Numbered from the stretch's first letter, positions 45,596 to 55,130 are shown. The stretch: DNA of 64,000 nt from FEN-1139 sp038207155 (GCA_038207155.1 JBBRAB010000026.1:1-64000), one strand, 5' to 3'. The notes: a model not told the origin generated them from the sequence alone. Program-made: numbers and translations.

Positions 45596-46483
45596 CTAGG
45601 GCGCGAGCGGTCGCGAGTTGCAGGAGCCTTCACCCCGGTAGTGGCCCGTCGTTTCCGCCAAGGTTCGCTCGAAGTCCCCAAGCGTGTTGACACTGCCGAG
45701 CGCTCCCGTCCCGTAGCTGCCCAGGGTGGGGTCGAGCGTGTAGAGCGGAACCCGATCGAGTTCTTCAAGGGTAACCTCATCATCCCCGTTGCTGTCGGCG
45801 GCCGCCAAAGCCGCAAACCGCATCACCGCACCGCTGGACTGCAGATCGTCATAAAAGAGGTGATCCCCATGCATCGTCAGCTCGACCTCTTGGTCGCCAC
45901 CGCTGGTGACGAGTACCCCCTCCACCTCTTGACCGTTCTGCGGCGCATGGCAGCCCGAAAACAGGGTTGCCGGGGAAAAGCTCCAGCTAAAGTGCTTGCT
46001 TTTCCCGGACGGAGCGGTCGCCAGCCCTTCGACGTGCAGCGAGGCCTGCTCGGACTGCAGGAGCCTCACGTCATCGTCCGTCGCAAGCTCACCCGGTCGG
46101 GCGTCTTTCGAGATCGGTCCCAGTTGATAGCTGACCTGGCGCCAGTTCTTCGCTTCAAGCTCGAAGCTCCCCAGCGTCAGACGTCGACCGAGTGACTTCC
46201 TTGTCAAGTCAAAGACCAGAGGATGCTCAAGCCCGGCCACGACCGCGCCGTCGTCATCGCTGATCGTAACGGCATGATAGACGACGAGGAATTTTGAATA
46301 CTTTACCGAGTAGTGATCCTGTGGAAACTCCTCGCGAGGGATCCCCTGCTCAATGAAGTCTTCTCCCCAAGTGGTGAAGGTGACCCGACCGTGAGCAGGT
46401 TCACTGCAACCGCTCGACAGCAGCATCGCGACGAAGGCGAGCTTGGCCTCAAAGAGGCACCATTTAGGCAACCTGACAGTCAT
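45596..46483 (-). CDS. Lipoprotein of a TonB-receptor locus, with EF-hand-like loop
   Basis: A 295-residue protein. The ATG at 46483 overlaps the preceding stop (TGATG); a GTG three bases upstream is also open. The signal ends MLLSSGC (Cys26). The mature domain begins VTFTTWGEDFIEQGIP, carries FLVVYHAVTISDD, and has a calcium-type loop DSNGDDEVTLEEL near residue 240 in AALAAADSNGDDE. HGDHLFYDD and TTGHYRGEGSC add His residues that could bind metal. It is the third gene after the TonB receptor and its companion lipoprotein. Function unknown; substrate capture for the receptor is an inference. Confidence 0.75.
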   Translation of the reverse strand: MTVRLPKWCLFEAKLAFVAMLLSSGCSEPAHGRVTFTTWGEDFIEQGIPREEFPQDHYSVKYSKFLVVYHAVTISDDDGAVVAGLEHPLVFDLTRKSLGRRLTLGSFELEAKNWRQVSYQLGPISKDARPGELATDDDVRLLQSEQASLHVEGLATAPSGKSKHFSWSFSPATLFSGCHAPQNGQEVEGVLVTSGGDQEVELTMHGDHLFYDDLQSSGAVMRFAALAAADSNGDDEVTLEELDRVPLYTLDPTLGSYGTGALGSVNTLGDFERTLAETTGHYRGEGSCNSRPLAP

Positions 46484-47379
46484 CACTTGGTCTCGCTCTG
46501 GTAGGAAAATTGATACGCGGTGCCCTTTTTGACGCCGCGAATGAAGCCCTGCCAGGCCAGGGTGCCAGCCAGATCAACGTGACCTTCGGCATCGGGCAGG
46601 GGCGCACCAGCGGTGCCGCGGGCAACATAGGAGAAGTCCACCTGGTCGAACCAGACCATCGGCAATAGCGTCAGCGTGACGGTACCATCGGCGTCGAACT
46701 CCACGCCACTCTGTCCCGGCGCGGGCCCAAGCGAGCAGCCTGCAACCTCGGCCTTGCCGTCCCCGTCGCGCACCTCAATCACATTGGCTTTGGCAATGAA
46801 GTGGATCACGACGCTGCCCTTGCTTGCGGTGCCCCGAGTCAACACCACCTGCCCCTTGAGTGCAGACGCAAGCGGGCCCGCTGCGGGTGATTGCCAGGAG
46901 AAACGCGCCGAATTGGCGAGCCCGGTGGTCCCCTCACCGTCCGCCAAACCGCCACCACCCGCGACGAGTTCGACGGTGGTGGGCTCCAGCATTTGTCCGA
47001 GGGCTGCGCCTTGTTGGTAATGCCCGGGATGAGCGTGGACCGATGGAACCAGCCAATCTGCCAGCGTTGCGAGACCACTTCGCGGCCGCGGAGTCGCTGC
47101 ACCCCTGCGAGCACCCTGCCTGGTGCCGCTACGCAGTGACAGCAAGGGCTCTCCCGAGTGGTAGTAAAGCGAACCAATCGAGAGGTACGCCTGACTCAGT
47201 TGGATCTGCCAACCGAGCGCATTGGGGTGCGCTTGTTCGAGCCTATTTCCCGACACAAGCCGCGTTTTCAGTCGAATCGTGTGTCCGGTCGTGCCGCTGC
47301 CATCCTCCCCCGGCGAGGAGCAGGCCAGCGTAAACACCGCGAGCAGAGCAGCGCCTGCAACAACTGTCGTTCGAGTCAT
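46483..47379 (-). CDS. Lipoprotein of a TonB-receptor locus, with HAHPGHY motif
   Basis: A 298-residue protein with a lipobox TLAC (Cys20). The mature part includes SVHAHPGHYQQGAALGQML near residue 115, a His cluster suited to metal binding, and later strands with GVEFDADGTVTLTLLPMVWFDQVDFS. It does not match a family I can name. It lies 30 bases after the TonB receptor gene and overlaps the next lipoprotein gene by one base, so the three are one operon. A surface partner that hands a metal or small ligand to the receptor is a reasonable guess. Confidence 0.75.
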   Translation of the reverse strand: MTRTTVVAGAALLAVFTLACSSPGEDGSGTTGHTIRLKTRLVSGNRLEQAHPNALGWQIQLSQAYLSIGSLYYHSGEPLLSLRSGTRQGARRGAATPRPRSGLATLADWLVPSVHAHPGHYQQGAALGQMLEPTTVELVAGGGGLADGEGTTGLANSARFSWQSPAAGPLASALKGQVVLTRGTASKGSVVIHFIAKANVIEVRDGDGKAEVAGCSLGPAPGQSGVEFDADGTVTLTLLPMVWFDQVDFSYVARGTAGAPLPDAEGHVDLAGTLAWQGFIRGVKKGTAYQFSYQSETK

Positions 47380-47409
47380 CAGCTTGTTTCCATGAGGCTG
47401 TACACGCCC

Positions 47410-49677
47410 CTAGTTTGCATACCAACTGAGCGTCACGAGCAGCGTTCGCGGCGCCCCAACCGTCACGTAGCGTTCCGGAACCAGTCGGGCTGCGGTATTC
47501 GGATGAAAGTTCGCGCTATAGGTGAACTCGCTGTCGTACCACTTGGCATCCAGAAGGTTGAACGCGTCGAGCCCAAGCGCGAGCTCTCGCAGTCGGAGCT
47601 CCGCCAAACCATCGACGAGGAAAACCTGGTGACCCGTCAAGCCATAGGGTTGCGGACGATTGAGCATGCCCGTGAGCGCAGTGCCGAAGCGCCCGACCAG
47701 ACGACGCGACCAGAGCTGACCGAGTTCCGGGGTGAACGCCAGATCCTGACGCCAGACCAACTCCGGCACGTAGGGCAGGCGATCGCCTTCGTGAAATTGG
47801 CTGTCGGATTGGGTGAATTGAGCCCGTGTGAACGTCCCGCTGGCGCTCGAAACGAACCACTGGTTAGGCTTGGCAACGAACTCGATGGCCAACCCAAGCC
47901 GCCGCGACGCCGGCGCCGTCTCGTTTCGAGACGAGATCGGATTGAACACGAGTTCGTTGTTGAGAGTTGAGCGAAACGCGGAAAGCGATCCACCAACGGC
48001 GCCACTGACGTACCGCAGCCCCGCCTCCAGCGACTGCACGGTCGTAAACGGCGCAACCTCACCATCGCCCAAGCTGCGGGCCTGAGCTGAGCGAAACCCT
48101 TCGCCGTAGGAAAGGAGCGCATGCAGCCCTGGTGCGACGCTGAGATCCGCGGTCGCTTTCGGACCATAGTGCGTCCCGATCGAAGAACGCGCCTGACCGC
48201 CTTGACCTGCGGAACGTGACGCCTGGGAGCCCACGCCGGCCTGACCAACGGACCCACCGCTGTCGCGCACCAGGTACGCGAGACTGTCGACCCGGAGTCC
48301 TGCGCGCAGCTTGAGCCGTTTGACGGGGACCGTCACGAACTCAAGCCATCCCGCGGCATCCGTCGTCCGCAGATGCGCGTCCACCTGAGTCGCAAGCGGG
48401 CGCTCACTCGGGGTCGCAAGTAGCTGTTGGTCCTGCGCGGTCCAGTCGTTTCTGAAGGATATTCCGGCCTCAATACTGTCGTGGCTCGAGAGCCAAGCCA
48501 CCGCCTGACGCAGGTGACCGGTCATCCCCAGGGTTCGCGAGTCATTGCTGAGCTCGTTCAAATCTCCCTGTTGCTCGTTGAGCAAATAGCCCGTGTAGTT
48601 CTGCTTGAGACTGAGCGAGCGCGACACCGCGTAAGGGGCGATCGACCAGTCGAGGCCGGGCCGACTGACGCTGTACTCAGTGACGAGTTGGACGCGAGAA
48701 GAATAGCCCCCTTGCGGGATTCCGTAGGTGTCAAAACGGGTCGACAGCTGCGCCTCTACCTCCCGCAGACTGACCACCCCGGGTGAGTCAAACCGCGCAG
48801 CGTAGCCGGTCGCTAGCAGCCGCAGCTGGCCCTCTCCGACTCGAAACACCTGCTGCCCAATCACCGAGCTACGCTTGGCTGCGCGCGCCGGACCAAAGCC
48901 GTCGGTTGATTGGGTTTCGAAGGCCGCGAACGTCCCGACCGAAGCGCCGCTCGGATGGTAAGCGAGAAAAGCGCGTTGCTCACCGAACGAGCCGCGCGTG
49001 AGCTTGGCCGTCACCCCTGGCTCGGCGTAGCCGAGTTCGTAGCGAATCGTGCCCGCGACGGCAAAATCCCCCTGCTCCGGACTATAGGTACCCGGAAGCA
49101 CCGTGATGCGCGACACGACCTCGGGCATCACGAAGTGCAGATCGGCATAGCCCTGGCCGTGCAGATTCGACACCTCGTTGACCGGTGCTCCACCCACCCA
49201 GAACTCGAGATCCTGGCCGTGAACCGCGTCAAATCCACGATAAAACACCTGATAGGCCTTGCCCTGCCCGCTGTGCTGGGTGATGAACATACCCGGCACG
49301 AGCGACAAGAGATCGCCCCCAGTGCGATGCGGAGCCGCGCGAATGACATCCTGCGTCCGCGTCACGGTTGAGGCGCTCCGCTGAGGTTCGGCACGCTGCG
49401 CCACGACCTCGACCTCGAGTTCGGGCTCACTTGGACTGCTGCCGCCGGCAGTTCCCGGTTGCGCGTTGGGCGGCGCCGTCACCTCAGTGGCCACGACCAA
49501 GCTCGGTTCCGCTGACTCGGTGGCCACAGCCGGGCTCGGCTCCGGCGCTGCTCGGGCGACGGACGCCGCAGTCGACGCGAGCCCGAAACAGAGCAGCCCC
49601 AGCTGGCGTTTTGCGGCTCTCGAAGTGGCGCACATGGCGCCCGACGGTAGTCCTCCCTCGTCAGCGCGGACGACCAT
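47410..49677 (-). CDS. TonB-dependent outer-membrane receptor
   Basis: A receptor of about 755 residues. The ATG at 49677 has a GGAGG site upstream; a second ATG at 49635 is also possible, and the longer frame to 50067 has no features. A signal peptide (LLCFGLASTAASVARA) is followed by a Pro/Glu-rich segment, the plug domain (DVIRAAPHRTGGDLLSLVPG, VHGQDLEFWVGGAPVNEVSN, ITVLPGTYSPEQGDFAVAGTI) and a 22-strand-type barrel to the end. The last residues (LLVTLSWYAN) lack the usual terminal Phe. It leads an operon with two lipoproteins. The ligand is unknown. Confidence 0.88.
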   Translation of the reverse strand: MVVRADEGGLPSGAMCATSRAAKRQLGLLCFGLASTAASVARAAPEPSPAVATESAEPSLVVATEVTAPPNAQPGTAGGSSPSEPELEVEVVAQRAEPQRSASTVTRTQDVIRAAPHRTGGDLLSLVPGMFITQHSGQGKAYQVFYRGFDAVHGQDLEFWVGGAPVNEVSNLHGQGYADLHFVMPEVVSRITVLPGTYSPEQGDFAVAGTIRYELGYAEPGVTAKLTRGSFGEQRAFLAYHPSGASVGTFAAFETQSTDGFGPARAAKRSSVIGQQVFRVGEGQLRLLATGYAARFDSPGVVSLREVEAQLSTRFDTYGIPQGGYSSRVQLVTEYSVSRPGLDWSIAPYAVSRSLSLKQNYTGYLLNEQQGDLNELSNDSRTLGMTGHLRQAVAWLSSHDSIEAGISFRNDWTAQDQQLLATPSERPLATQVDAHLRTTDAAGWLEFVTVPVKRLKLRAGLRVDSLAYLVRDSGGSVGQAGVGSQASRSAGQGGQARSSIGTHYGPKATADLSVAPGLHALLSYGEGFRSAQARSLGDGEVAPFTTVQSLEAGLRYVSGAVGGSLSAFRSTLNNELVFNPISSRNETAPASRRLGLAIEFVAKPNQWFVSSASGTFTRAQFTQSDSQFHEGDRLPYVPELVWRQDLAFTPELGQLWSRRLVGRFGTALTGMLNRPQPYGLTGHQVFLVDGLAELRLRELALGLDAFNLLDAKWYDSEFTYSANFHPNTAARLVPERYVTVGAPRTLLVTLSWYAN

Positions 49678-49902
49678 GACGCCGGTCCTCCGGATCGTGA
49701 AAGGCGGAAAAAAGTGGAACATCGGCCAGGCAAGCCACGGTAACACGATTTCCCTAATCGTGCTACTGTCGGACTGTGCCCTGGTTTTTGGGCCATACCG
49801 GCAACTGCTGACTCGCGCCCCCAAGACCAGGCACTTGAGACGGCGGGGAGGCCCTGCGCCTTGCAATCGCCAAGCAGCGGGAAGCGTCCTATGCTGGGAG
49901 CG

Positions 49903-51288
49903 ATGCCCGCATTCGACGTGATCGTGATCGGAAGTGGCCCGGCCGGGGAAGGAGCGGCCATGCAGCTCGCCAAGGGGCACCGCCGCGTGGCAGTGGTCGA
50001 GCGCCAGCGCGACGTGGGAGGCGGCTGCACTCACTGGGGCACGATTCCGAGCAAAGCCCTGAGACACAGCGTCCAGCGCCTATGCGAGCTGCGGGCGCAC
50101 CCCGTTCTGTCGGGCCTGCTTGAGGATAAGTCAGTAAGCTTTGCTGATCTGCTCAAATCTGCCGCGAGCGTGATTTCGCGCCAGGTGTCGATGCGTCAGC
50201 AGTTTTACGCGCGCAATCACGTCTCAGTGCTCCACGGCCAGGCGCGCTTCGTTGGTCCGAACGCCATCACCCTCACGAGTCCCGATGGGCGCGACCAAAC
50301 CCTGGAAGCCGAGCATTTTGTCTTGGCCACGGGCTCCCGCCCCTACCACCCGCCAGACGTCGACTTCAGCAGCCCAGGGGTGTTCGACAGCGACACCATT
50401 CTGGGGCTCGCGAGCTGCCCACGGTCGATCACGATCTACGGCGCGGGCGTGATCGGCTGTGAGTACGCGAGTATCTTCCGTAACACCGGGATTAAGGTCA
50501 ATCTCGTCAATCAGCGTGACAAGTTGCTCGCGTTTCTCGACGATGAAATCATCGACGCCTTGGCCTACCACCTGCGCGATCAGGGCGTCGTCATTCGACA
50601 CCAAGAGGAGTACGAACGAGTTGAATCGCTGAGCGACGGAGTGGTACTGCACCTGCGTTCGGGCAAAAAGCTCAAGTCGGACATTTTGCTCTGGGCCAAC
50701 GGACGCGCCGGCAATTCCGAGAATATGGGTCTCGAAGCGATCGGCGCGGCGCCCGATCATCGCGGGAATCTCGCCGTCGATGAAAACTACCGCACCGCCG
50801 TGTCACACATCTATGCCGTAGGCGACGTGATTGGGCCCCCCGGGCTCGCCAGTGCCTCATACGACCAGGGGAGAGCCGCCGCGCAGCACCTGCTGCACGG
50901 CACGACCGTGGGTCGCCTGTCGCGCGATGTCCCCGCCGGCATTTACACCAGCCCAGAGATCAGCTGCATTGGACGCACCGAGCGCGAACTCACGGATGCC
51001 AAGATCCCCTATGAGGTGGGTCACTCCCTCTTTCGTAGTCTCGCTCGCGCCCAGATCACCGGACAGACCGCCGGCATGCTGAAGATTCTATTTCACCGGG
51101 AAACCCGGGAGCTGCTCGGGATCCACTGTTTTGGCGATCAAGCCTCCGAGATCATTCACATCGGCCAAGCCGTCATGAACGGAGGTCGCAACACGCTCGA
51201 CTACTTCGTCGATACCACTTTCAACTATCCGACCATGGCCGAAGCCTATCGCGTCGCCGCCCTAAACGGTCTCAATCGACTGTTCTGA
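49903..51288 (+). CDS. sthA: Soluble pyridine nucleotide transhydrogenase
   Basis: A 461-residue FAD enzyme that equilibrates NADPH and NADH in the cytoplasm. The N-terminal dinucleotide fold (IVIGSGPAGEGAAMQLAKG), the SthA-type motif GGGCTHWGTIPSKALRHS, the second NAD(P) fold (IYGAGVIGCEYASIF) and the C-terminal interface (FNYPTMAEAYRVAALNGL) match the E. coli enzyme (466 residues). The first position of the usual redox disulfide is Thr in SthA (CTHWGT), as here, so there is no lipoamide-type Cys pair. ATG at 49903 is chosen; one at 49891 is also possible. Confidence 0.92.
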   Translation: MPAFDVIVIGSGPAGEGAAMQLAKGHRRVAVVERQRDVGGGCTHWGTIPSKALRHSVQRLCELRAHPVLSGLLEDKSVSFADLLKSAASVISRQVSMRQQFYARNHVSVLHGQARFVGPNAITLTSPDGRDQTLEAEHFVLATGSRPYHPPDVDFSSPGVFDSDTILGLASCPRSITIYGAGVIGCEYASIFRNTGIKVNLVNQRDKLLAFLDDEIIDALAYHLRDQGVVIRHQEEYERVESLSDGVVLHLRSGKKLKSDILLWANGRAGNSENMGLEAIGAAPDHRGNLAVDENYRTAVSHIYAVGDVIGPPGLASASYDQGRAAAQHLLHGTTVGRLSRDVPAGIYTSPEISCIGRTERELTDAKIPYEVGHSLFRSLARAQITGQTAGMLKILFHRETRELLGIHCFGDQASEIIHIGQAVMNGGRNTLDYFVDTTFNYPTMAEAYRVAALNGLNRLF

Positions 51289-51335
51289 GCAGCTGACGCT
51301 GGTGGCAGCCCACCGCCTTTTGGCGACCGATGCGT

Positions 51336-52433
51336 TCACTTAAGTCCACTGATCCAGGCCGTAACGGCGTCAATGCCTGCGCTGTCAACCACCTCGCTGC
51401 CAAGCGGCGGCATCTGCGCATTGCTCCCGCGCTGCGACATGCGATAGATCAGCGCGCTCGCCTCCGGATGCCCTGGCGCGATCAGCAGCGCGGGCGTATC
51501 GGGCGTTGGACGCGAGCCTGACGGCATGCCAACCGCGCTGCGATAGGCCGCGGTATCTGGTACCTGCTGCTGAGCAAGGCTGAGAAACAGCTCAAGATTG
51601 CGATACGGCAGCACCGAGTGCGAGTTGTGACAGGTGCCGCAGTTGACGTGCAGCACCCCGAGCGCAAGCTGAGCAGTCGCGTCCCCGGGAAGCACGGTCG
51701 GCACGTTGAGCTGAGCGGGCTCCAGTAACTTTCGTCGATTGAGCTCCGTGAGGTCCACGCCCTTACCGCCGGCAGGCTTGGCGAGTTGAAACGCTGAGAA
51801 CCCGAGCACGCGTCCCGGTTGTTGCAGATGACAGGTGCGACAGTCCGCCTCCCGCGGCACGTCGTGCTGCGTGCCGAGCGCATTCAGGCGCCCCTCGGGC
51901 ACCGCTGTCGCTTCACGGCCGGCCGCATCCCACAAGAACGCGACCATCTTCCAACCCGCCACGTTGCGTTGCACCAGGCGAGTTTCGATGCGCTTTCCCT
52001 CGACTCGAAACTCCTTCCAGAGCTGCGTTCCGACCGGGAATTGCCAGAAATCTGGATTCGTCGTGTCGATCTTGCCACCCGTCGGGAGTCGCCAATAGCG
52101 CGATTTTTCCGCGCCGTCCGCCCAGAGTTCGAAGCGCGGTTCATAGCCTTCGACTCCGGCCGCGAGCGTCGTTCCGTCAGCTCCGTAGAGCCCAGTTTCT
52201 GAGAGCCGCGTCGGCTCGTCCACCCAACGAGCAGTGCTGCCGGCAGCGCCACCGCTGCCTGCTTGGGACGGCGTGGAACCACCGGCGGCGCCCCCGCGGG
52301 ACGCAGGTCCAGAGCCCCCTCTCGCGCCACCACTACCGAACGCTGCCGTGGGCTCTGCATTGCTGCACGCCGCGAGAGACCCAAGCAACAGCCCCGCCCA
52401 AAAAAGCCTCAAGCTATGCGCGAGTGCTCTCAC
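51336..52433 (-). CDS. Di-heme c-type cytochrome lipoprotein
   Basis: A 365-residue protein beginning with GTG, with AGAGG upstream. Lipobox SLAAC (Cys23), then a Gly/Ser/Ala linker. Two heme-attachment motifs are visible: CRTCH (residues 198-202) and CGTCH (265-269). Between residues 75 and 190 lies a soluble domain with ELWADGAEKSRYWRLP and LWDAAGREA, as in the repetitive SO2930-type proteins. SQRGSNAQMPPLGSEVVD near the end may give a Met ligand. It is divergent to a PQQ-type dehydrogenase-like lipoprotein, so electron transfer between the two is likely. Confidence 0.82.
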   Translation of the reverse strand: MRALAHSLRLFWAGLLLGSLAACSNAEPTAAFGSGGARGGSGPASRGGAAGGSTPSQAGSGGAAGSTARWVDEPTRLSETGLYGADGTTLAAGVEGYEPRFELWADGAEKSRYWRLPTGGKIDTTNPDFWQFPVGTQLWKEFRVEGKRIETRLVQRNVAGWKMVAFLWDAAGREATAVPEGRLNALGTQHDVPREADCRTCHLQQPGRVLGFSAFQLAKPAGGKGVDLTELNRRKLLEPAQLNVPTVLPGDATAQLALGVLHVNCGTCHNSHSVLPYRNLELFLSLAQQQVPDTAAYRSAVGMPSGSRPTPDTPALLIAPGHPEASALIYRMSQRGSNAQMPPLGSEVVDSAGIDAVTAWISGLK

Positions 52434-52535
52434 TGTTGTGCCTCTTGTTTCAACCTCGTGACCTGGGGGGCTTTCCGCAAGCGCCCCTCGGTACCAGGTT
52501 AGCTAATTCATCGAGATCCTGGGAGGAGAACTGGC

Positions 52536-53948
52536 ATGCGAAGTTCAACGAATGCGGCCACAACTGCCGCAATTGTGGCGTTTTTTGCGTTGGGTTGTTC
52601 CAGTGACACGGGCTCTGAGCCCCAGGCGAATAATGCTGGGACGGGCGCCTCCGGGAACACCGGAGGCAACGGTTCGGGGGGCACGGCCTCGGGCAGTAGT
52701 ACCTCAACGGGTGGAGCTGCGGGGGGCGCTAGCGGCGGGGCGGGTGCGACCGGCACCGGCGGCGCTTCCACGACGCGCCACACCACCTGCGACCTCGGAA
52801 AATCCAAGGCACTCACGAACGCCGCAGTTCCCGCGGGCTACTGCGCCTGGACGTTCGCGGAAAACCTCGATGGTCCGCGCGGGATCACCACGGACTCCGC
52901 CGGACAGCTGCTCGTGGTCGAGCGAGGAAGCAATCGCATCACGATGCTCTATGACGCTGACGTCGACGGCATCTCGAGCGACGCCGAGCGCGTCGTGATT
53001 GCGCAAGCGCCGGGCCTCAACCACGGCATCGCGCTCAACGCCGGAAAACTCTACGCCTCAAGCGACACGACCGTGTATGCCTGGAATTACACAGAAAAAC
53101 GCCAGGCACTCGGCACCCCCAGCCAGGTCATCACGGGGATCCCGGGCGGAGGCAACCACACCACGCGCACGCTGCGCTTTGACGCAGAGGGCTCGCTCTA
53201 TATGAGCGTTGGCTCCTCGAGCAACGTGGACGCCAACTTCGACCGCGCGCGCGTCGTCAAATTCACAGCGGCTCAGCTCGCCTCAGGCACAGCCACCTGG
53301 GCCGACCGCAGCCCCTTCGCGGACGGCACGCGCAACGAGGTGGGCTTGCGCTTTGATTCAAAAGGGCAGCTCTGGGGCGTTGAAAACGGTTCGGACAATC
53401 TCAATCGGGCCGCCTTCGGCGGCGACATCCACACGGATAACCCTGGTGAGGAGCTGAACCTGTTCGCCAAGGCAGGCTTTTACGGCTACCCCTATTGCTG
53501 GTCGGAGGGCTTGCTGCCCGGAGTCGGACTCGGAGCGAGAACCCAATGGGCTTACGACAACAATTCCGTTCACAACGACGCGTGGTGCCAGAACCTGACC
53601 AACGTCACGCCCCCGAGGCTCGTGATGCAGGCCCACTCGGCGCCGCTGGATCTGCTGTTTTATCAGGGCAATTCCTTCCCGAGTGAGCAAGTCGGGGATC
53701 TCCTCGTGACCTTCCACGGTTCGTGGAATCGCTCGCCGGAGACGGGCTACAAGCTGGTTCGCATTCCCTTCGGCAGCGATGGACTGCCTTCCTCCGGTCC
53801 AATCGATTTGCTGACGGCCGCCACACCCGGAGATCCGACGTCGTGGGGCCATCGTCCCGTCGGACTCACTCTTGGAGCCCGCGGAGAGGTCTACGTCACG
53901 AGCGACGCCAGCGGCGTCGTGCTGGCCCTCGGACACGACGGCAGCTAG
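52536..53948 (+). CDS. PQQ-dependent sugar dehydrogenase-like lipoprotein
   Basis: A 470-residue protein with a strong GGAGGAG site. Lipobox FALGC (Cys21) and a 60-residue Gly/Thr/Ser-rich linker. The rest is a six-bladed propeller of the soluble glucose/sorbosone dehydrogenase group: ENLDGPRGITTDSAGQLLVV, GLNHGIALNAGKLYAS, GGGNHTTRTLRFDAEGSLYM, ADGTRNEVGLRFDSKGQLWG, DNPGEELNLF, HGSWNRSPETGYKLVR. These match conserved loops around the PQQ and calcium site. The substrate is not predictable, and PQQ synthesis genes are not in this window. The divergent cytochrome is the likely electron acceptor. Confidence 0.85.
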   Translation: MRSSTNAATTAAIVAFFALGCSSDTGSEPQANNAGTGASGNTGGNGSGGTASGSSTSTGGAAGGASGGAGATGTGGASTTRHTTCDLGKSKALTNAAVPAGYCAWTFAENLDGPRGITTDSAGQLLVVERGSNRITMLYDADVDGISSDAERVVIAQAPGLNHGIALNAGKLYASSDTTVYAWNYTEKRQALGTPSQVITGIPGGGNHTTRTLRFDAEGSLYMSVGSSSNVDANFDRARVVKFTAAQLASGTATWADRSPFADGTRNEVGLRFDSKGQLWGVENGSDNLNRAAFGGDIHTDNPGEELNLFAKAGFYGYPYCWSEGLLPGVGLGARTQWAYDNNSVHNDAWCQNLTNVTPPRLVMQAHSAPLDLLFYQGNSFPSEQVGDLLVTFHGSWNRSPETGYKLVRIPFGSDGLPSSGPIDLLTAATPGDPTSWGHRPVGLTLGARGEVYVTSDASGVVLALGHDGS

Positions 53949-53954
53949 TCGAAA

Positions 53955-53969
53955 GCCTGCCGAGCAGGC
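53955..53969. terminator. Short hairpin between convergent genes
   Basis: GCCTGC and GCAGGC form a 6-bp stem with a 3-base loop just after the PQQ-type gene stop codon and before the convergent hypothetical gene's stop. No T tract is present, so the assignment is tentative. Confidence 0.4.
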
Positions 53970-53985
53970 CTCCAAGCCCTCGGGG

Positions 53986-54375
53986 CTAGCGCTCAGTCAA
54001 GGTGCGCGCGATCACACCGCCCGCACCGAGCACTGACTCCGCCCCAAGCTCGCGCAGATAGGTCGACACGAAGCGGGCTCGACGGTCCTTGGGCGTCAGC
54101 TCGTCAAAGCTGGCGGCAAGCTCCGCGTCAGCCTCCCAGCGAACGCGGGCCACACGCCCTTCGGAGCGAACCCGGAGCTCTGCCCCACGCGACTCGAGCT
54201 GGACGGGCACACCGGGAAGTAGCTCAAGTTCACCCCCTGCCTCTTCGACATAGAGGTAGTCATCCCAGGCGTTGGGCCCGATGCGACGAAAATAGCCAAT
54301 CTTACTGGATTTAAGGGGTTTGACGATTTCGTGAGTCGCATCGAGCACATCACGAGATGGGACGATAAGTGGCAT
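53986..54375 (-). CDS. Small cytoplasmic protein, unknown function
   Basis: A 129-residue protein with an AGGAG site 5 bases before the ATG. It has no signal peptide or membrane segment. The sequence is mixed alpha/beta and acidic (DATHEIVKPLKSSKIGYFRR, WDDYLYVEEAGGELELLPGV, FDELTPKDRRARF). No family is recognised. It follows deoC by 44 bases on the same strand and may be in its operon. Confidence 0.65.
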   Translation of the reverse strand: MPLIVPSRDVLDATHEIVKPLKSSKIGYFRRIGPNAWDDYLYVEEAGGELELLPGVPVQLESRGAELRVRSEGRVARVRWEADAELAASFDELTPKDRRARFVSTYLRELGAESVLGAGGVIARTLTER

Positions 54376-54419
54376 ACTGACTCCTGGAAAACTAACCGCT
54401 AAACAGGTCGCGAGCGCGC

Positions 54420-55130
54420 CTAGTTCCGCGACTCCCTCAACCGCGCAGCCTCAACGATCGCGCGGGAGCTCGAGGTTCCAATCCTGGTGGCACCGAGGGC
54501 CAAGAAGCGCTCGGTCTGCGCCAAGCTGCGGATCCCGCCGGAGGCCTTGACCTCACAGCGTGGTCGCACGAGTGAAACGAGCAGGGACACGTCCTCCTCC
54601 GAGGCGCCTGAAACCCACACCCTGCCCGACGGATCCGTGAGGGTGAAAAAGCCTGTGGAGGTTTTCACGAAAGCGACGCCCGCACGGTGACACACCAGCG
54701 CCGCCTGACGCTTCTCCTCAGGGGTCAGTGCGCCAGTTTCGAGGATAACTTTCAGGGCTGCTCCAGCGCCGGCCACGAGCGACTGAATCGTGCTGACTCG
54801 CTCCTCCACAGCCTGCCAAGCAGCGCTCTTGAGCTGGGTGAGATCAAGCACTAAGTCGAGCTCGGTTGCGCCATCGCTCAGGGCCTGCTTCGCTTCGACA
54901 CGGGTCACCGCCAATGAGGTATTGGCCTGGGGAAAGCCGATCACCGCGCAAAGCTTGACCTTCGCCTGCCCCACGCGGCGCCGGGCGTGAGCCACCTCCG
55001 CTGAGCGCACGCAGAGCGCCGCCGTAGACAGCTCAACCGCCTCGTCGCAGCCTTGCTCGAACAACTGAGCGGTCAGGACAGGCGACAGCAACGAATGGTC
55101 GAGTCGCGCGGCGATTTCAGCGGGCGTCAC
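54420..55130 (-). CDS. deoC: Deoxyribose-phosphate aldolase
   Basis: A 236-residue class I aldolase that splits 2-deoxyribose-5-phosphate into glyceraldehyde-3-phosphate and acetaldehyde during nucleoside salvage. The Schiff-base Lys is in FVKTSTGF, and the second Lys lies in VKASGGIR. The entry segment ARLDHSLLSP and the middle CAVIGFPQANTSLAVTRVE, ATELDLVLDLTQLK match the family. The start overlaps the ferredoxin stop (ATGA). Confidence 0.92.
   Translation of the reverse strand: MTPAEIAARLDHSLLSPVLTAQLFEQGCDEAVELSTAALCVRSAEVAHARRRVGQAKVKLCAVIGFPQANTSLAVTRVEAKQALSDGATELDLVLDLTQLKSAAWQAVEERVSTIQSLVAGAGAALKVILETGALTPEEKRQAALVCHRAGVAFVKTSTGFFTLTDPSGRVWVSGASEEDVSLLVSLVRPRCEVKASGGIRSLAQTERFLALGATRIGTSSSRAIVEAARLRESRN

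Noticed and set aside
51296..51330. Possible terminator GGTGG-loop-CCACC and CGCC-TTTT-GGCG between sthA and the cytochrome gene
   Set aside because: Stems are only 4-5 bp and could occur by chance in this base composition.
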